Shown here: in pieces, positions 6,066 to 13,380 of the stretch
How the letters are laid out: each line of letters starts with the position of its first letter
Numbering within the stretch: the first letter of the stretch is position 1
Assembly: GCA_017508505.1 (NCBI GenBank)
Contig: JAFVYT010000056.1
Coordinates: forward strand, 1 to 13,737
Source: Clostridia bacterium
GTDB taxonomy: Bacteria > Bacillota_A > Clostridia > Oscillospirales > SIG627
Length of the DNA stretch: 13,737 nt
Reading direction: 5' to 3'
The notes under the pieces: model-generated
Told to the model about the DNA's origin: nothing
Databases searched by the model: none
What the model saw: only the letters and a program-made list of their open reading frames with translations
Made by a program: the position numbers and the translations under genes

Positions 6066-7925
6066 ATGAAGAAAACCCGCACGTCACTGCTTCTCAGCGC
6101 GTTGGCTCTCATCCTGAGCATTTCGATGCTCGTGGGCAGTACCTTCGCTTGGTTTACCGACTCCGTTACCTCGGCCGGTAACAAAATTCAGGCAGGCACC
6201 TTAAAGCTCGACCTTGAGGTGTACGATGCCAAAACCGATACGTGGAGCTCCATTAAGGAGTCCAAGGCTGCCCTTTTCAACTATGATAAGTGGGAGCCCG
6301 GGTACGTGGACGTCACCCTTTTGAAGATTGAGAACGAGGGGACCCTTGCCCTGAAGTGGATCGCCAAGTTCATTTCCGCCGAAGCGCTTTCCGAGCTCGC
6401 CAAGGTGATCGACGTTTACGTCCTGCCCTCCGAAACCGAGCTCAGTTTCCCCGCAGACCGTGACCTTGACGGATATACCAAGGTCGGTACGGTAGCAGAT
6501 TTCGTAAATACCATTGAGGAGACTACCAACGGCACGCTCCTTCCCAATACCTGCGCTTATCTCGGCATCGCTCTGAAGATGCGCGAGAATGCAGGCAACG
6601 AGTATCAAGGGCTGTCTCTCGGGACCTTCGACATTCAGATCCTTGCAACCCAGTTTACGTATGAAAAGGATTCCTTCGACGAGAAGTACGACAAGGACGC
6701 AAGCCTTGACTACATCACCGTCTCCAACCTGAACGAATTGAAAATCGCCCTTGCGGCAAAGGAGGAAAGCATCGTCCTGACCAAGGACATTGCGGTCGGC
6801 GAGGCTCTCTCCGTCAACGTCGACACCGTCATCCGCGGTGCAGGCTTTGCTATCACCCGTGCAAGCGGCTTCAACGGTGCGATGCTCACGGTCAAGAACG
6901 GCTCTGCCCTCAGCCTTGAGGACGTCGCCGTGGACGGCGGCGCCGTTTGGGGTGGCGGAGCTCCCACTCCCACCTCTGCCAACAGCGGCTTGACCGCAAG
7001 CGGCGCTCTGATCCAGGCAGAAAACAATGCAAAGATCACCCTCGGCAAGGGCGCCGTACTGCAGAACAACGACGGTGCGAATGCCGTAAACCTTGGAACC
7101 CGCATCGGCGCAACCCTGACCTTAAACGGCGGCGAGATCATCGGAAACCGTTCCGGGGCCGGTGCCGTTTGGGGCGGCGGACACATCACCATCAACTCCG
7201 GTAAGATCAACGCAAACGCCTCCACGGGCGTTGCAGGAGCGATCCGTATGGTCGGCAAGTGCAACCTGACCATGAACGGCGGTGAGATCTGCGGAAACGT
7301 CGCTGCCACCGACGGCGGCGCCATTTGGGGCTACGGCATCAACGGGAACAGCTCGGTCTACACCCTGAACAGCGGCAAGATCAGCGGCAATACCGCGGGC
7401 GGCGTCGGCGGCGGTATCTATACCGGCACCTATTCCACCATCGAGCTTGGGGGCGATTTTGAAATTTGCGACAACACGGCCGCCGACTCCGGCGCAATGC
7501 GTCTGACCAACTACACCACGTTCCGTATGAACGGCGGTAAGATCAGCGGCAACGTGAGCACGAACAATGCATCTTACAACGGCTTTTACGGTTGGTGCCC
7601 GATTCTGACGCTCTCCGGCGGCGCTCTGGAGGATGCGATCTATCTTGCAGGCGGTCACACACCCACCGTCGGCGGTGGCGAGGGTAACGGCACGATCTAC
7701 TTTAACATCGGTACCTCCCACAACACCGTCAACCTCGTCAAGGACTTCAAAGCCTTCCGCTTCGTAGCAAACGAGGGTGCCTCCAACTTCGGCAGCTTTA
7801 ACTTTAGGCCTGCGGCAGGCTACACCTACACCGCAGGAGACGAGGCAAAGCTCATTTGCCTGAACGCGGGCTACGAGACCTATTGGGATTCTGCGGCAGG
7901 CCTCTTCCGCTTGAAGGCCGTCTAA
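6066..7925 (+). CDS. TasA-like protein 1: SipW-type signal, domain A, beta-helix
   Basis: A 619-aa exported protein. Residues 1-28 form a SipW-cognate signal peptide (basic start, hydrophobic core, LVGSTFA then WFTDS), with likely cleavage after Ala28. The following SVTSAGNKIQAGTLKLDL is the classic mature N-terminus of TasA/camelysin-like proteins. Domain A (about 40-210) carries YDKWEPG, NEGTLALKW and ENAGNEYQGL. From about 220 on, a linker motif (LNELKIALAAKEESIVLTKDI) leads into a repetitive right-handed beta-helix of G/N-rich turns: LTLNGGEIIGN, LTMNGGEICGN, YTLNSGKISGN and FRMNGGKISGN recur every 20 to 40 residues to about residue 550. No LPXTG or membrane tail is present, so attachment must be indirect, probably through fibre assembly. 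GAGGAGGA (6048-6055) fixes the start. A carbohydrate- or surface-binding role for the helix is inference. Confidence 0.87.
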   Translation: MKKTRTSLLLSALALILSISMLVGSTFAWFTDSVTSAGNKIQAGTLKLDLEVYDAKTDTWSSIKESKAALFNYDKWEPGYVDVTLLKIENEGTLALKWIAKFISAEALSELAKVIDVYVLPSETELSFPADRDLDGYTKVGTVADFVNTIEETTNGTLLPNTCAYLGIALKMRENAGNEYQGLSLGTFDIQILATQFTYEKDSFDEKYDKDASLDYITVSNLNELKIALAAKEESIVLTKDIAVGEALSVNVDTVIRGAGFAITRASGFNGAMLTVKNGSALSLEDVAVDGGAVWGGGAPTPTSANSGLTASGALIQAENNAKITLGKGAVLQNNDGANAVNLGTRIGATLTLNGGEIIGNRSGAGAVWGGGHITINSGKINANASTGVAGAIRMVGKCNLTMNGGEICGNVAATDGGAIWGYGINGNSSVYTLNSGKISGNTAGGVGGGIYTGTYSTIELGGDFEICDNTAADSGAMRLTNYTTFRMNGGKISGNVSTNNASYNGFYGWCPILTLSGGALEDAIYLAGGHTPTVGGGEGNGTIYFNIGTSHNTVNLVKDFKAFRFVANEGASNFGSFNFRPAAGYTYTAGDEAKLICLNAGYETYWDSAAGLFRLKAV

Positions 7926-7941
7926 AGAAATTTTCGTCCGT

Positions 7942-7966
7942 CCTATCCCCTCCTTTCGGGGATAGG
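7942..7966 (+). terminator. Stem-loop after TasA-like gene 1
   Basis: CCTATCCCC (7942-7950) pairs perfectly with GGGGATAGG (7958-7966) around a 7-nt loop, 16 nt after the stop codon. There is no T-run, because the 45-nt palindrome begins at the next base. It is probably an mRNA-end stabiliser or a leaky terminator that would lower expression of the genes beyond; full termination is uncertain. Confidence 0.5.
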
Positions 7967-8011
7967 CGGCAATCAAAGCCTAGAAAAGAGCTTTGTGGGT
8001 TTTGATTGCCG
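7967..8011 (+). repeat. 45-nt hairpin repeat, copy 1
   Basis: This 45-nt imperfect palindrome differs from the copy at 13381-13425 by one base (G here, C there, at 7983). The outer 14 bp (CGGCAATCAAAGCC with GGTTTTGATTGCCG) pair with one G-U wobble. In this copy the single base difference breaks one pair in the inner stem. It sits immediately after a gene-specific stem-loop, behind a beta-helix gene, as the second copy does. It shows no T-run and no match to an element I can name. Confidence 0.85.
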
Positions 8012-8095
8012 AGAACGATGCTTTTCGGTTGCTTATCCTTTACTTCGGCACAAAGCTCTACCTAGTTAATATATATAATAAGGAGTCATATAGCG

Positions 8096-8785
8096 ATGTC
8101 TGACAGATTGAAAAAGATCTGGAATGCCGTCACCACCGTACTCGTTGTGATCGTGGTGCTGTGCGCCGTATTCTTAATGGGTTCCCGCCTGCTCGGGTTT
8201 GAGGTCTACACCGTCCTCTCGGGGAGTATGGAACCAACCTACAAGACGGGGGATCTGCTCTACGTAAAAAAGGTAGACGTAGATTCCATTAAGGTCGGTG
8301 ACCCCATCACCTTCGTTTTGAACGAGGACTTAGTGGTGGCAACCCACCGCGTTGTACGCATCGATGCTGAGAACGAGCGCTTTTATACCAAGGGCGACGC
8401 AAACGAGATCGAGGATAACGATCCCGTGCACTTCAAGAACGTCCTCGGCGTACCGCAGTTTTCCCTGCCGAAGCTCGGCTACGTTTCCAACTACGTGCAG
8501 AACCCTCCCGGAATGTACATTACCATTGCCGCAGGGGCTATTTTGATCCTTTTGGTCTTTCTTCCCGATCTGGTGGGCAATAAGTCCGCAAAGAAAAAGG
8601 ACGAGGAAGAGGCAGAGGGCGAAGAAAAGCCCGAGGCCTCCACGGAGGATCAGCCCGAAACCGATGCGGCGATTGCCGAGAACGAGCGTCTGAAGGCCGA
8701 GATCGAGCAGCTCAAGGCTGAGGTTGCGGACAAAAAGGACGAAGGTGTTGCTTCCGGTAGCACGGATCAAGGAGATCGCGTATGA
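8096..8785 (+). CDS. sipW: SipW-like signal peptidase I (B)
   Basis: A 229-aa membrane peptidase with the full SipW/ER-type signature: SGSMEP (nucleophile Ser44), ATHRVV (general base His84 in place of Lys) and TKGDAN (Asp101). Membrane segments lie at about 11-29 and 139-157, so the catalytic domain faces outside; the C-terminus is a long acidic tail with a heptad-like coiled coil (ENERLKAEIEQLKAEV, about 195-210). AAGGAG (8080-8085) lies 10 nt before ATG 8096. It overlaps the following lipoprotein gene by 4 nt (ATGA), which implies coupled translation. The expected substrates are the FAWFT/LAWFT-type proteins on both sides. Unlike peptidase A it keeps the canonical third motif. The symbol follows the SipW family; orthology to the Bacillus gene is not proven. 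Confidence 0.92.
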   Translation: MSDRLKKIWNAVTTVLVVIVVLCAVFLMGSRLLGFEVYTVLSGSMEPTYKTGDLLYVKKVDVDSIKVGDPITFVLNEDLVVATHRVVRIDAENERFYTKGDANEIEDNDPVHFKNVLGVPQFSLPKLGYVSNYVQNPPGMYITIAAGAILILLVFLPDLVGNKSAKKKDEEEAEGEEKPEASTEDQPETDAAIAENERLKAEIEQLKAEVADKKDEGVASGSTDQGDRV

Positions 8786-9951
8786 AAAACACTAAATTTT
8801 TGAGACTATTTTCCGTATCCCTCGCATCGGTGCTCCTTGCCTCTTCCCTCTTCGGCTGTGTGGAGAAAAAGGAGTCCGAAACGGAAACGAAGGGTCAGAG
8901 CGAAAGCAAAACCCTCGAAGCAGTACCCGTCACGACGGCTACGAAGAACGACGAACTGTCCGATCAGCTCTCCTTTGCCTTTGAATATCGGAACGAAAGC
9001 ACCGACAAATGGGAAGCCGTTTCGGAATCCACCTCACTTTTTGATATCGATTCCTGGGAGCCCGGTAGTGCGACTGCCGTGTATTTGAAGGTGCAAAACA
9101 CGAGCCTGATCGGGTTTGACTGGACACTCAGCTTCGGCTCAGCAGACGGAGATGCAAAGCTTGCCGAGGCCATCGAGGTCTTTACCAAATCCGATGATGC
9201 GGATTTTTCCGGCAGCTTTGACCGTCATGAGCTCACAGGCGGTGCTTACCTCCAAAAGGGCACGATGAACACCTTGTCCGGTGACAACGCCTCTCCCGTA
9301 TTTGAGGATTACCTCGAGGCGGGCGATACCAAGTATCTTGCCTTGGTATTGAAGAGGAGTGAGAGTGCCGGCAATGAGTATCAGGGCTTGAAGCTGGAGA
9401 ACTTCAAGGTCACGTTCCGTGCGACCGAGCGGTTCTTCTTTGCGACCTGTACCGATGCAAACAGCGGCAACGGCTTCCGCGTAACCGTGCAAAACAGCGA
9501 CGAGGAGTTCGAAAGCGTCCTCCCCGGCGACACTTTGGAAATGACCCCGTCTGTTCGAAACAGCGGCTCCTATCAGCAGTACCTCCGCGTGACCCTTACC
9601 GTGTCCGATCTTGCGGCTTTTCAGCAGGATCTGGGTGCCGATTGGTCGGCAGAGAGCTTATTTGTAAAGCCCGCTTGGGCCGATGCTTCGGTCCTCAAGC
9701 TCGAGAGTGTCAGCGTGAAGGATGACTGCGCCGTGTTGGTATTTTACGCAAGCGAGATGCTCGCCCCCGGTGCTTCGATCACACTGTACGAGGGCGTTTC
9801 GATCCCGACGGAGTTGACCGCCAATACGGTCGGAACAAGCTCCCTGAAGGACGGCTTCACCGTCAAGGCTTTTGCAGAGGCGGTATTCACCTCGAACACC
9901 GCGATCCAGGATGCAAAATCCGCCTTTGAATATGCTGCCTCCAAGCAGTAA
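8782..9951 (+). CDS. Lipoprotein fusing two TasA-like domains (adaptor candidate)
   Basis: A 389-aa lipoprotein: a lipobox LFGC (Cys26) replaces the SipW-type signal, so it should be cut by lipoprotein signal peptidase and stay on the membrane. After an acidic linker (about 27-58), domain A (about 61-217) carries DSWEPG and SESAGNEYQGLKLENF, matching the N-terminal domains of TasA-like proteins 1 and 3. Domain B (about 228-389) carries VLPGDTLEMTPSVRNSG, VLVFYASEMLAPGASITLYEG, VSIPTEL and SNTAIQDAKSAFEY, matching the core of TasA-like protein 2. It therefore joins both subunit classes in one anchored chain. The start overlaps the peptidase B stop (ATGA), so the pair is made together. A role as fibre base, similar in concept to TapA, is inference; no TapA similarity is claimed. 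Confidence 0.85.
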   Translation: MKNTKFLRLFSVSLASVLLASSLFGCVEKKESETETKGQSESKTLEAVPVTTATKNDELSDQLSFAFEYRNESTDKWEAVSESTSLFDIDSWEPGSATAVYLKVQNTSLIGFDWTLSFGSADGDAKLAEAIEVFTKSDDADFSGSFDRHELTGGAYLQKGTMNTLSGDNASPVFEDYLEAGDTKYLALVLKRSESAGNEYQGLKLENFKVTFRATERFFFATCTDANSGNGFRVTVQNSDEEFESVLPGDTLEMTPSVRNSGSYQQYLRVTLTVSDLAAFQQDLGADWSAESLFVKPAWADASVLKLESVSVKDDCAVLVFYASEMLAPGASITLYEGVSIPTELTANTVGTSSLKDGFTVKAFAEAVFTSNTAIQDAKSAFEYAASKQ

Positions 9952-9966
9952 AGATTTTGGTTTCGC

Positions 9967-10007
9967 ATTCGTGCGTATTCGTACATGGAATTCCAATAGG
10001 CACGAGT
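9967..10007 (+). other. Stem-loop between the lipoprotein and TasA-like gene 2
   Basis: ATTCGTGC (9967-9974) pairs with GCACGAGT (10000-10007) with one wobble, and the 25-nt interior holds a perfect 10-bp palindrome TGGAATTCCA (9986-9995). It lies in the 128-base gap before TasA-like gene 2. It could be a leader structure or a weak processing signal; there is no T-tract to make it a terminator. Confidence 0.4.
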
Positions 10008-10079
10008 TTGAAATAAATTTTCGAAGAAAGGAGGACTCAAACCACCATGAAAAACATCAATGAAAAAAAGGAGAACACA

Positions 10080-11141
10080 ATGAACAACACCAAGAAGAAA
10101 GTACTCGTTGCTGCTCTGGCTATCTGCCTTGTCGCAATCCTTTCTCTCGGTACCTTGGCATGGTTCACCGCAGAGGATTCCGTTACCAACGAATTCCTGG
10201 TAGGTGATTCCACCACCGATCCCGATAAGGTTTTCGGAATCGACGTATGGGAGACTGTCAACGGCACCGAGTACGGTAAGGACACCGCCAATGACCAGGG
10301 CGCAACCTACGAGGCAATTTTGCCCGGCGAAATCCTGAATAAGGTACCCTATCTCACCAACACCGGTATTCACCCCCAGTACGTACGCGCTATCGTTACC
10401 GTTACCGAGGCCGACATCCTCAAGGAAGCTATGACTCCCAAGGGATCCGACGTCAGCGAATGGTACAACGTAGAGAAGTTCCTTCCCGGAGCAGGCGACA
10501 AGTGGACCTGTGAGTACACCTACTACACCAACAAGGACACCTTCGTATTTGTATACTACTACAACGAAGCACTGGCCGCCGGTGCTACCACCCAGCAGCT
10601 CTTTGACGCTGTGGTGATCCCCACCGAGCTCACCAAGGAGCAGGCTGCCGATATGGAGAAATTCAGCGTTTCCATCCTCGGTCAGGTAATCCAGTCCGAG
10701 CACCTCGCTGACGTTACCAACGCAAAGGAAGCCTTTGCCAAGTATTGGGATGAGCCCGGCGTCGTAGCAGGCGTTAGCGCGGCTGATCTTATTTCCTTCC
10801 CCCTGACCGGTAACCTCGGCACCGTAGATTCCGATCTCTACACCTACGATCCCGCGGATCATACCGATCCCTCCGCACCCGGTGTTCTGTTTGCCAACAA
10901 CCTTACCGCTACCGTTAAGGCCGGCGCAAGCCTGATCACCGTTCCCGCATCCCAGAGCAACGTAACCATGGTATTCGAGGATGCAAACTTCACCGTAGAA
11001 GACGGCGGCAAGATCATTGACTGCCCCCACCAAACCGGACAGATCATCATTAGCAACGTTACCATTAACGGTGTGAAGATCGACAGCAGCAATGCTGCAG
11101 AAATGTCTGCGAAGTACTTCTCCGGTTTAGGTCTGTACTAA
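10080..11141 (+). CDS. TasA-like protein 2: SipW-type signal, domain B
   Basis: A 353-aa exported protein and likely the simplest fibre subunit of the locus. Residues 1-27 form a SipW-cognate signal (KKK, hydrophobic core, SLGTLA then WFTAEDS), cleaved probably after Ala27. Domain B (about 45-222) has ILPGEILNKVPYLTNTG, YVRAIVTVTEADIL, FVYYYNEALAAGA, VVIPTEL and TNAKEAFAKYW. Residues about 225-353 form an Asp/Thr-rich linker and a short beta-rich tail (MVFEDANFTVEDGG, IIISNVTINGVKI) resembling a single coil or two of a beta-helix. I chose ATG 10080 because AAGGAGA (10068-10074) is close upstream and the signal peptide then begins normally; ATG 10047 is in frame with a weaker-spaced site and would add a charged 11-residue extension. 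It lacks the AGNEYQGL motif, so it is a different TasA-like subclass. Confidence 0.87.
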   Translation: MNNTKKKVLVAALAICLVAILSLGTLAWFTAEDSVTNEFLVGDSTTDPDKVFGIDVWETVNGTEYGKDTANDQGATYEAILPGEILNKVPYLTNTGIHPQYVRAIVTVTEADILKEAMTPKGSDVSEWYNVEKFLPGAGDKWTCEYTYYTNKDTFVFVYYYNEALAAGATTQQLFDAVVIPTELTKEQAADMEKFSVSILGQVIQSEHLADVTNAKEAFAKYWDEPGVVAGVSAADLISFPLTGNLGTVDSDLYTYDPADHTDPSAPGVLFANNLTATVKAGASLITVPASQSNVTMVFEDANFTVEDGGKIIDCPHQTGQIIISNVTINGVKIDSSNAAEMSAKYFSGLGLY

Positions 11142-11165
11142 TTTAAAATCCTTTTTTTCGCGGCA

Positions 11166-11192
11166 TTCCCGTTCCCCTTCGGGGGGCGGGAA
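11166..11192 (+). terminator. GC-rich stem-loop after TasA-like gene 2
   Basis: TTCCCGTTCCCC (11166-11177) pairs with GGGGGGCGGGAA (11181-11192) with two G-U wobbles and a very tight TTC turn; a C-TTCG-G tetraloop with one bulge is an equally good fold. A seven-T run lies before the stem rather than after it, so classical termination is doubtful. It could cap the 3' end of the TasA-like gene 2 message. Confidence 0.45.
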
Positions 11193-11220
11193 CCCCCGCA
11201 GACAGCAAGTTTTCTGTTTT

Positions 11221-11255
11221 TCGGCACTGACAGAAGTATCATAACGCCGTGCCGA
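11221..11255 (+). other. Leader hairpin of TasA-like gene 3
   Basis: TCGGCAC (11221-11227) and GTGCCGA (11249-11255) form a perfect 7-bp stem, ending 14 nt before the TAGGAGG ribosome site of TasA-like gene 3. The loop is 21 nt. It may stabilise the leader or keep the ribosome site open. A comparable hairpin precedes TasA-like gene 4. Confidence 0.4.
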
Positions 11256-11284
11256 CTCAAAACTTTTTAGGAGGTCATAGAAAT

Positions 11285-13330
11285 ATGACGAAAACCAAAA
11301 GCACCAAGCGCGCTCTTCTTATGAGTGCTTTGGCTCTGCTCTTGAGCGTTTCTATGCTCGTGGGCAGCACCTTCGCTTGGTTTACCGATAGCGTTACCAG
11401 CGCCGGTAACACCATTCAGGCCGGTACGCTTAACGTAGATCTGGTTGATGAGAGTGGTGCTTCCCTTGAAGGAAAGGTTCTCAAATTCGAAGCTGCCGAC
11501 AACCGCGACAGCATCCTTTGGGAGCCCGGTTGCACCTACAACCTTCAGCCTGTTTACGTATTGAACAAGGGCACCCTCGCCCTGCAGTACGAGGTTTACA
11601 TCAACGGTATCACCGGTGATGCAAAGCTCCTCGAGGCCATCGAGTGGTCTGTTACCGTTGGTGGCAACACGACCGACCTTTCTAACCTGAAGGGCTATCT
11701 CGAGGCAGGCCAAAAGTCCGATGCGATCGTTCTGACCGGTCACATGAAGGAAGAGGCAGGCAACGAGTATCAGGGCCTGACCATCGAAAACATTTCCATC
11801 TCCGTATTTGCAACTCAGTACACCTTCGAGAAGGATAGCTTTAACGATCAGTATGATGACATTGCTCTCGTTTCGGATGCAACCGCTTTGGCAGATGCAA
11901 TTGCTGCCGGTAAGAATGTAATGCTTACTAATGATGTTGCTGTTGATGTAAACAACGCGATTGTGGTTGCTGACGATGCAGACATCGTTTTGGATCTGAA
12001 TGGTCATGAGATCAATGGCACTTCATCTGCAAGCGGAAAGAATCGTGAACTCTTCGTCGTTAAGGGTGAAATGAGCGTTATTGGTGATGGTACTGTATCT
12101 ATGGTTCATACCGGTACCAATATGGAGTGGAACAACTTGAGTGCTCCTTTCTCCGTTCAAGCCGGCGTTCTTACTCTTGGTAAGGGTGTAAATGTTATTA
12201 ACCTCGGTGGTACCGATATGGCTTATGCCGTCGATGTGAACACTACCCTCGGTGAGACTGTTTTGAATGTTGACGGTGCTACACTTTACAGCACGTATAT
12301 CGGTGTTCGTATTTTTAACAACCACAGCACTGCTAAGGGTACTGTAAACTACAATTCCGGTATCATCTATGGTGCTAAGAACGGCTACGATATCTGGGCT
12401 CAGCTTATGAACGACCCTGCTGAAAATGCAGTTGTAAACATTGCTGACGGTATCACCTATACCACAGAAGCTAAGAGTGGAACGATGTACTATGTCGCAG
12501 ATGATGTAGCTTTTGTTAGCAACTATGCCGGTCTCGTCGATGCTATCAATAATGGTGGCGAGATTGTGCTTGCTTCTGATATCAACGTAAGCGAACCTCT
12601 CACAATGAACAAGAGCTTTACCTTGGATCTGAACGGTAAGACCTTGTATATGAGCACCACTGATGATTCCAAAATCAGCAGCGCAGCGAATGTTATCATT
12701 AAAAACGGTAATGTAGATATCAGCGGTGTTAATTTCACCGAACATAACGGTATTTTCAACATTACGGGTGGCGCTGCTAATACACTGACTGTTGAAAACG
12801 TTAACTTCTATGGTGATGGATTTACCAGCTACAGCGTATTTTGGATTGCAAAAGCTAGTTCGGGCATTAACACTTTGAACTTGATTGATTCTAAGTTTGA
12901 ATTGAAGAACGAAGCATATGCCAGTGGCGGCTTTATCAAGCATCCTTCCGGTGGCGAAAACTGCTCTGCTATTAACATTACGAACTCTGTTCTCGACTTC
13001 GAAAACGTAACCCGTCTCTTCCTGTACGGTGCTTACAACATTAAGGATTCCGAGATCAGCTTCGTTGATACTACTGGTGAAGCAAACGGTCTCCGTCAGG
13101 GTCAGTTCACCATTGACAATTCCAAGATTACGATCAGTGGCGGCGACAAGGGTATCAGCCCGAGATATGCAGACACCGTTATCAAGAATGGTTCTGTTGT
13201 TACCATCAATAACACAAAGGGTAACGATGTTATCTTTGAATACGACTTTGATGTTGTTGTAGACAGCAGCTCCACATTTACCTACGGTACCACATCCGGT
13301 ACCGCTGGCGGTCAGGTAATTGATAACTAA
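11285..13330 (+). CDS. TasA-like protein 3: SipW-type signal, domain A, long beta-helix
   Basis: A 681-aa exported protein. Residues 1-31 form the SipW-type signal (LVGSTFA then WFTDS, likely cleaved after Ala31), followed by SVTSAGNTIQAGTLNVDL. Domain A (about 45-192) has ILWEPG, NKGTLALQYEV, EEAGNEYQGLTIENI and TFEKDSFNDQYDD. A beta-helix region fills the rest, with the same entry motif twice: ALADAIAAGKNVMLTNDVAV with VLDLNGHEING from about 201, and GLVDAINNGGEIVLASDINV with TLDLNGKTLYM from about 414. The first 195 codons prefer C-ending codons; the rest is visibly richer in T-ending codons. TAGGAGG (11269-11275) sets ATG 11285; an in-frame start at 11249 lacks a ribosome site. No wall anchor follows. 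Ligand unknown. Confidence 0.87.
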   Translation: MTKTKSTKRALLMSALALLLSVSMLVGSTFAWFTDSVTSAGNTIQAGTLNVDLVDESGASLEGKVLKFEAADNRDSILWEPGCTYNLQPVYVLNKGTLALQYEVYINGITGDAKLLEAIEWSVTVGGNTTDLSNLKGYLEAGQKSDAIVLTGHMKEEAGNEYQGLTIENISISVFATQYTFEKDSFNDQYDDIALVSDATALADAIAAGKNVMLTNDVAVDVNNAIVVADDADIVLDLNGHEINGTSSASGKNRELFVVKGEMSVIGDGTVSMVHTGTNMEWNNLSAPFSVQAGVLTLGKGVNVINLGGTDMAYAVDVNTTLGETVLNVDGATLYSTYIGVRIFNNHSTAKGTVNYNSGIIYGAKNGYDIWAQLMNDPAENAVVNIADGITYTTEAKSGTMYYVADDVAFVSNYAGLVDAINNGGEIVLASDINVSEPLTMNKSFTLDLNGKTLYMSTTDDSKISSAANVIIKNGNVDISGVNFTEHNGIFNITGGAANTLTVENVNFYGDGFTSYSVFWIAKASSGINTLNLIDSKFELKNEAYASGGFIKHPSGGENCSAINITNSVLDFENVTRLFLYGAYNIKDSEISFVDTTGEANGLRQGQFTIDNSKITISGGDKGISPRYADTVIKNGSVVTINNTKGNDVIFEYDFDVVVDSSSTFTYGTTSGTAGGQVIDN

Positions 13331-13348
13331 TTCTTTCTAAAGTCCGTG

Positions 13349-13379
13349 CTTACTTCCCTGCCCTGTGTGGGGAAGTAAG
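13349..13379 (+). terminator. Stem-loop after TasA-like gene 3
   Basis: CTTACTTCCC (13349-13358) pairs perfectly with GGGAAGTAAG (13370-13379) around an 11-nt loop, 18 nt after the stop. One base later the 45-nt palindrome starts. The arrangement copies that behind TasA-like gene 1 although the stem sequence is unrelated. No T-run follows, so stabilising or partial termination is more likely than full termination. Confidence 0.5.
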
Positions 13380-13380
13380 A

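Noticed and set aside
6840..7560. Repetitive DNA that could suggest a CRISPR or tandem array
   Set aside because: The repeats are degenerate, in frame, of unequal spacing and encode beta-helix turns (NGG-x-I-x-GN), so they are protein repeats.
7122..7976. Minus-strand open frame of 284 codons
   Set aside because: It mirrors the repetitive beta-helix of TasA-like gene 1, whose G/C-rich codons leave few stops in the opposite frame. It has no ribosome site or recognisable domain, and it runs through the terminal stem-loop.
8029..8079. Promoter for peptidase B using TATAAT at 8074-8079
   Set aside because: The AT-rich stretch has a perfect -10 box, but the bases 17 upstream (CAAAGC) do not resemble a -35 box. 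The start site would fall on or past the ribosome site at 8080-8085, so I could not support it.
9744..11033. Long open frame of 429 codons on the minus strand
   Set aside because: It lies opposite the lipoprotein and TasA-like gene 2, both of which have signal peptides, ribosome sites and family motifs. The antisense product shows only low-complexity Gly/Val-rich text and no domain.
11142..11165. Intrinsic terminator using the T-run at about 11152-11159
   Set aside because: The T-run precedes the GC-rich stem instead of following it, and no stem lies upstream of it, so it does not have terminator geometry on the plus strand.
12023..12943. Minus-strand open frame of 306 codons
   Set aside because: It is an antisense shadow of the beta-helix of TasA-like gene 3, without a ribosome site or family motif.
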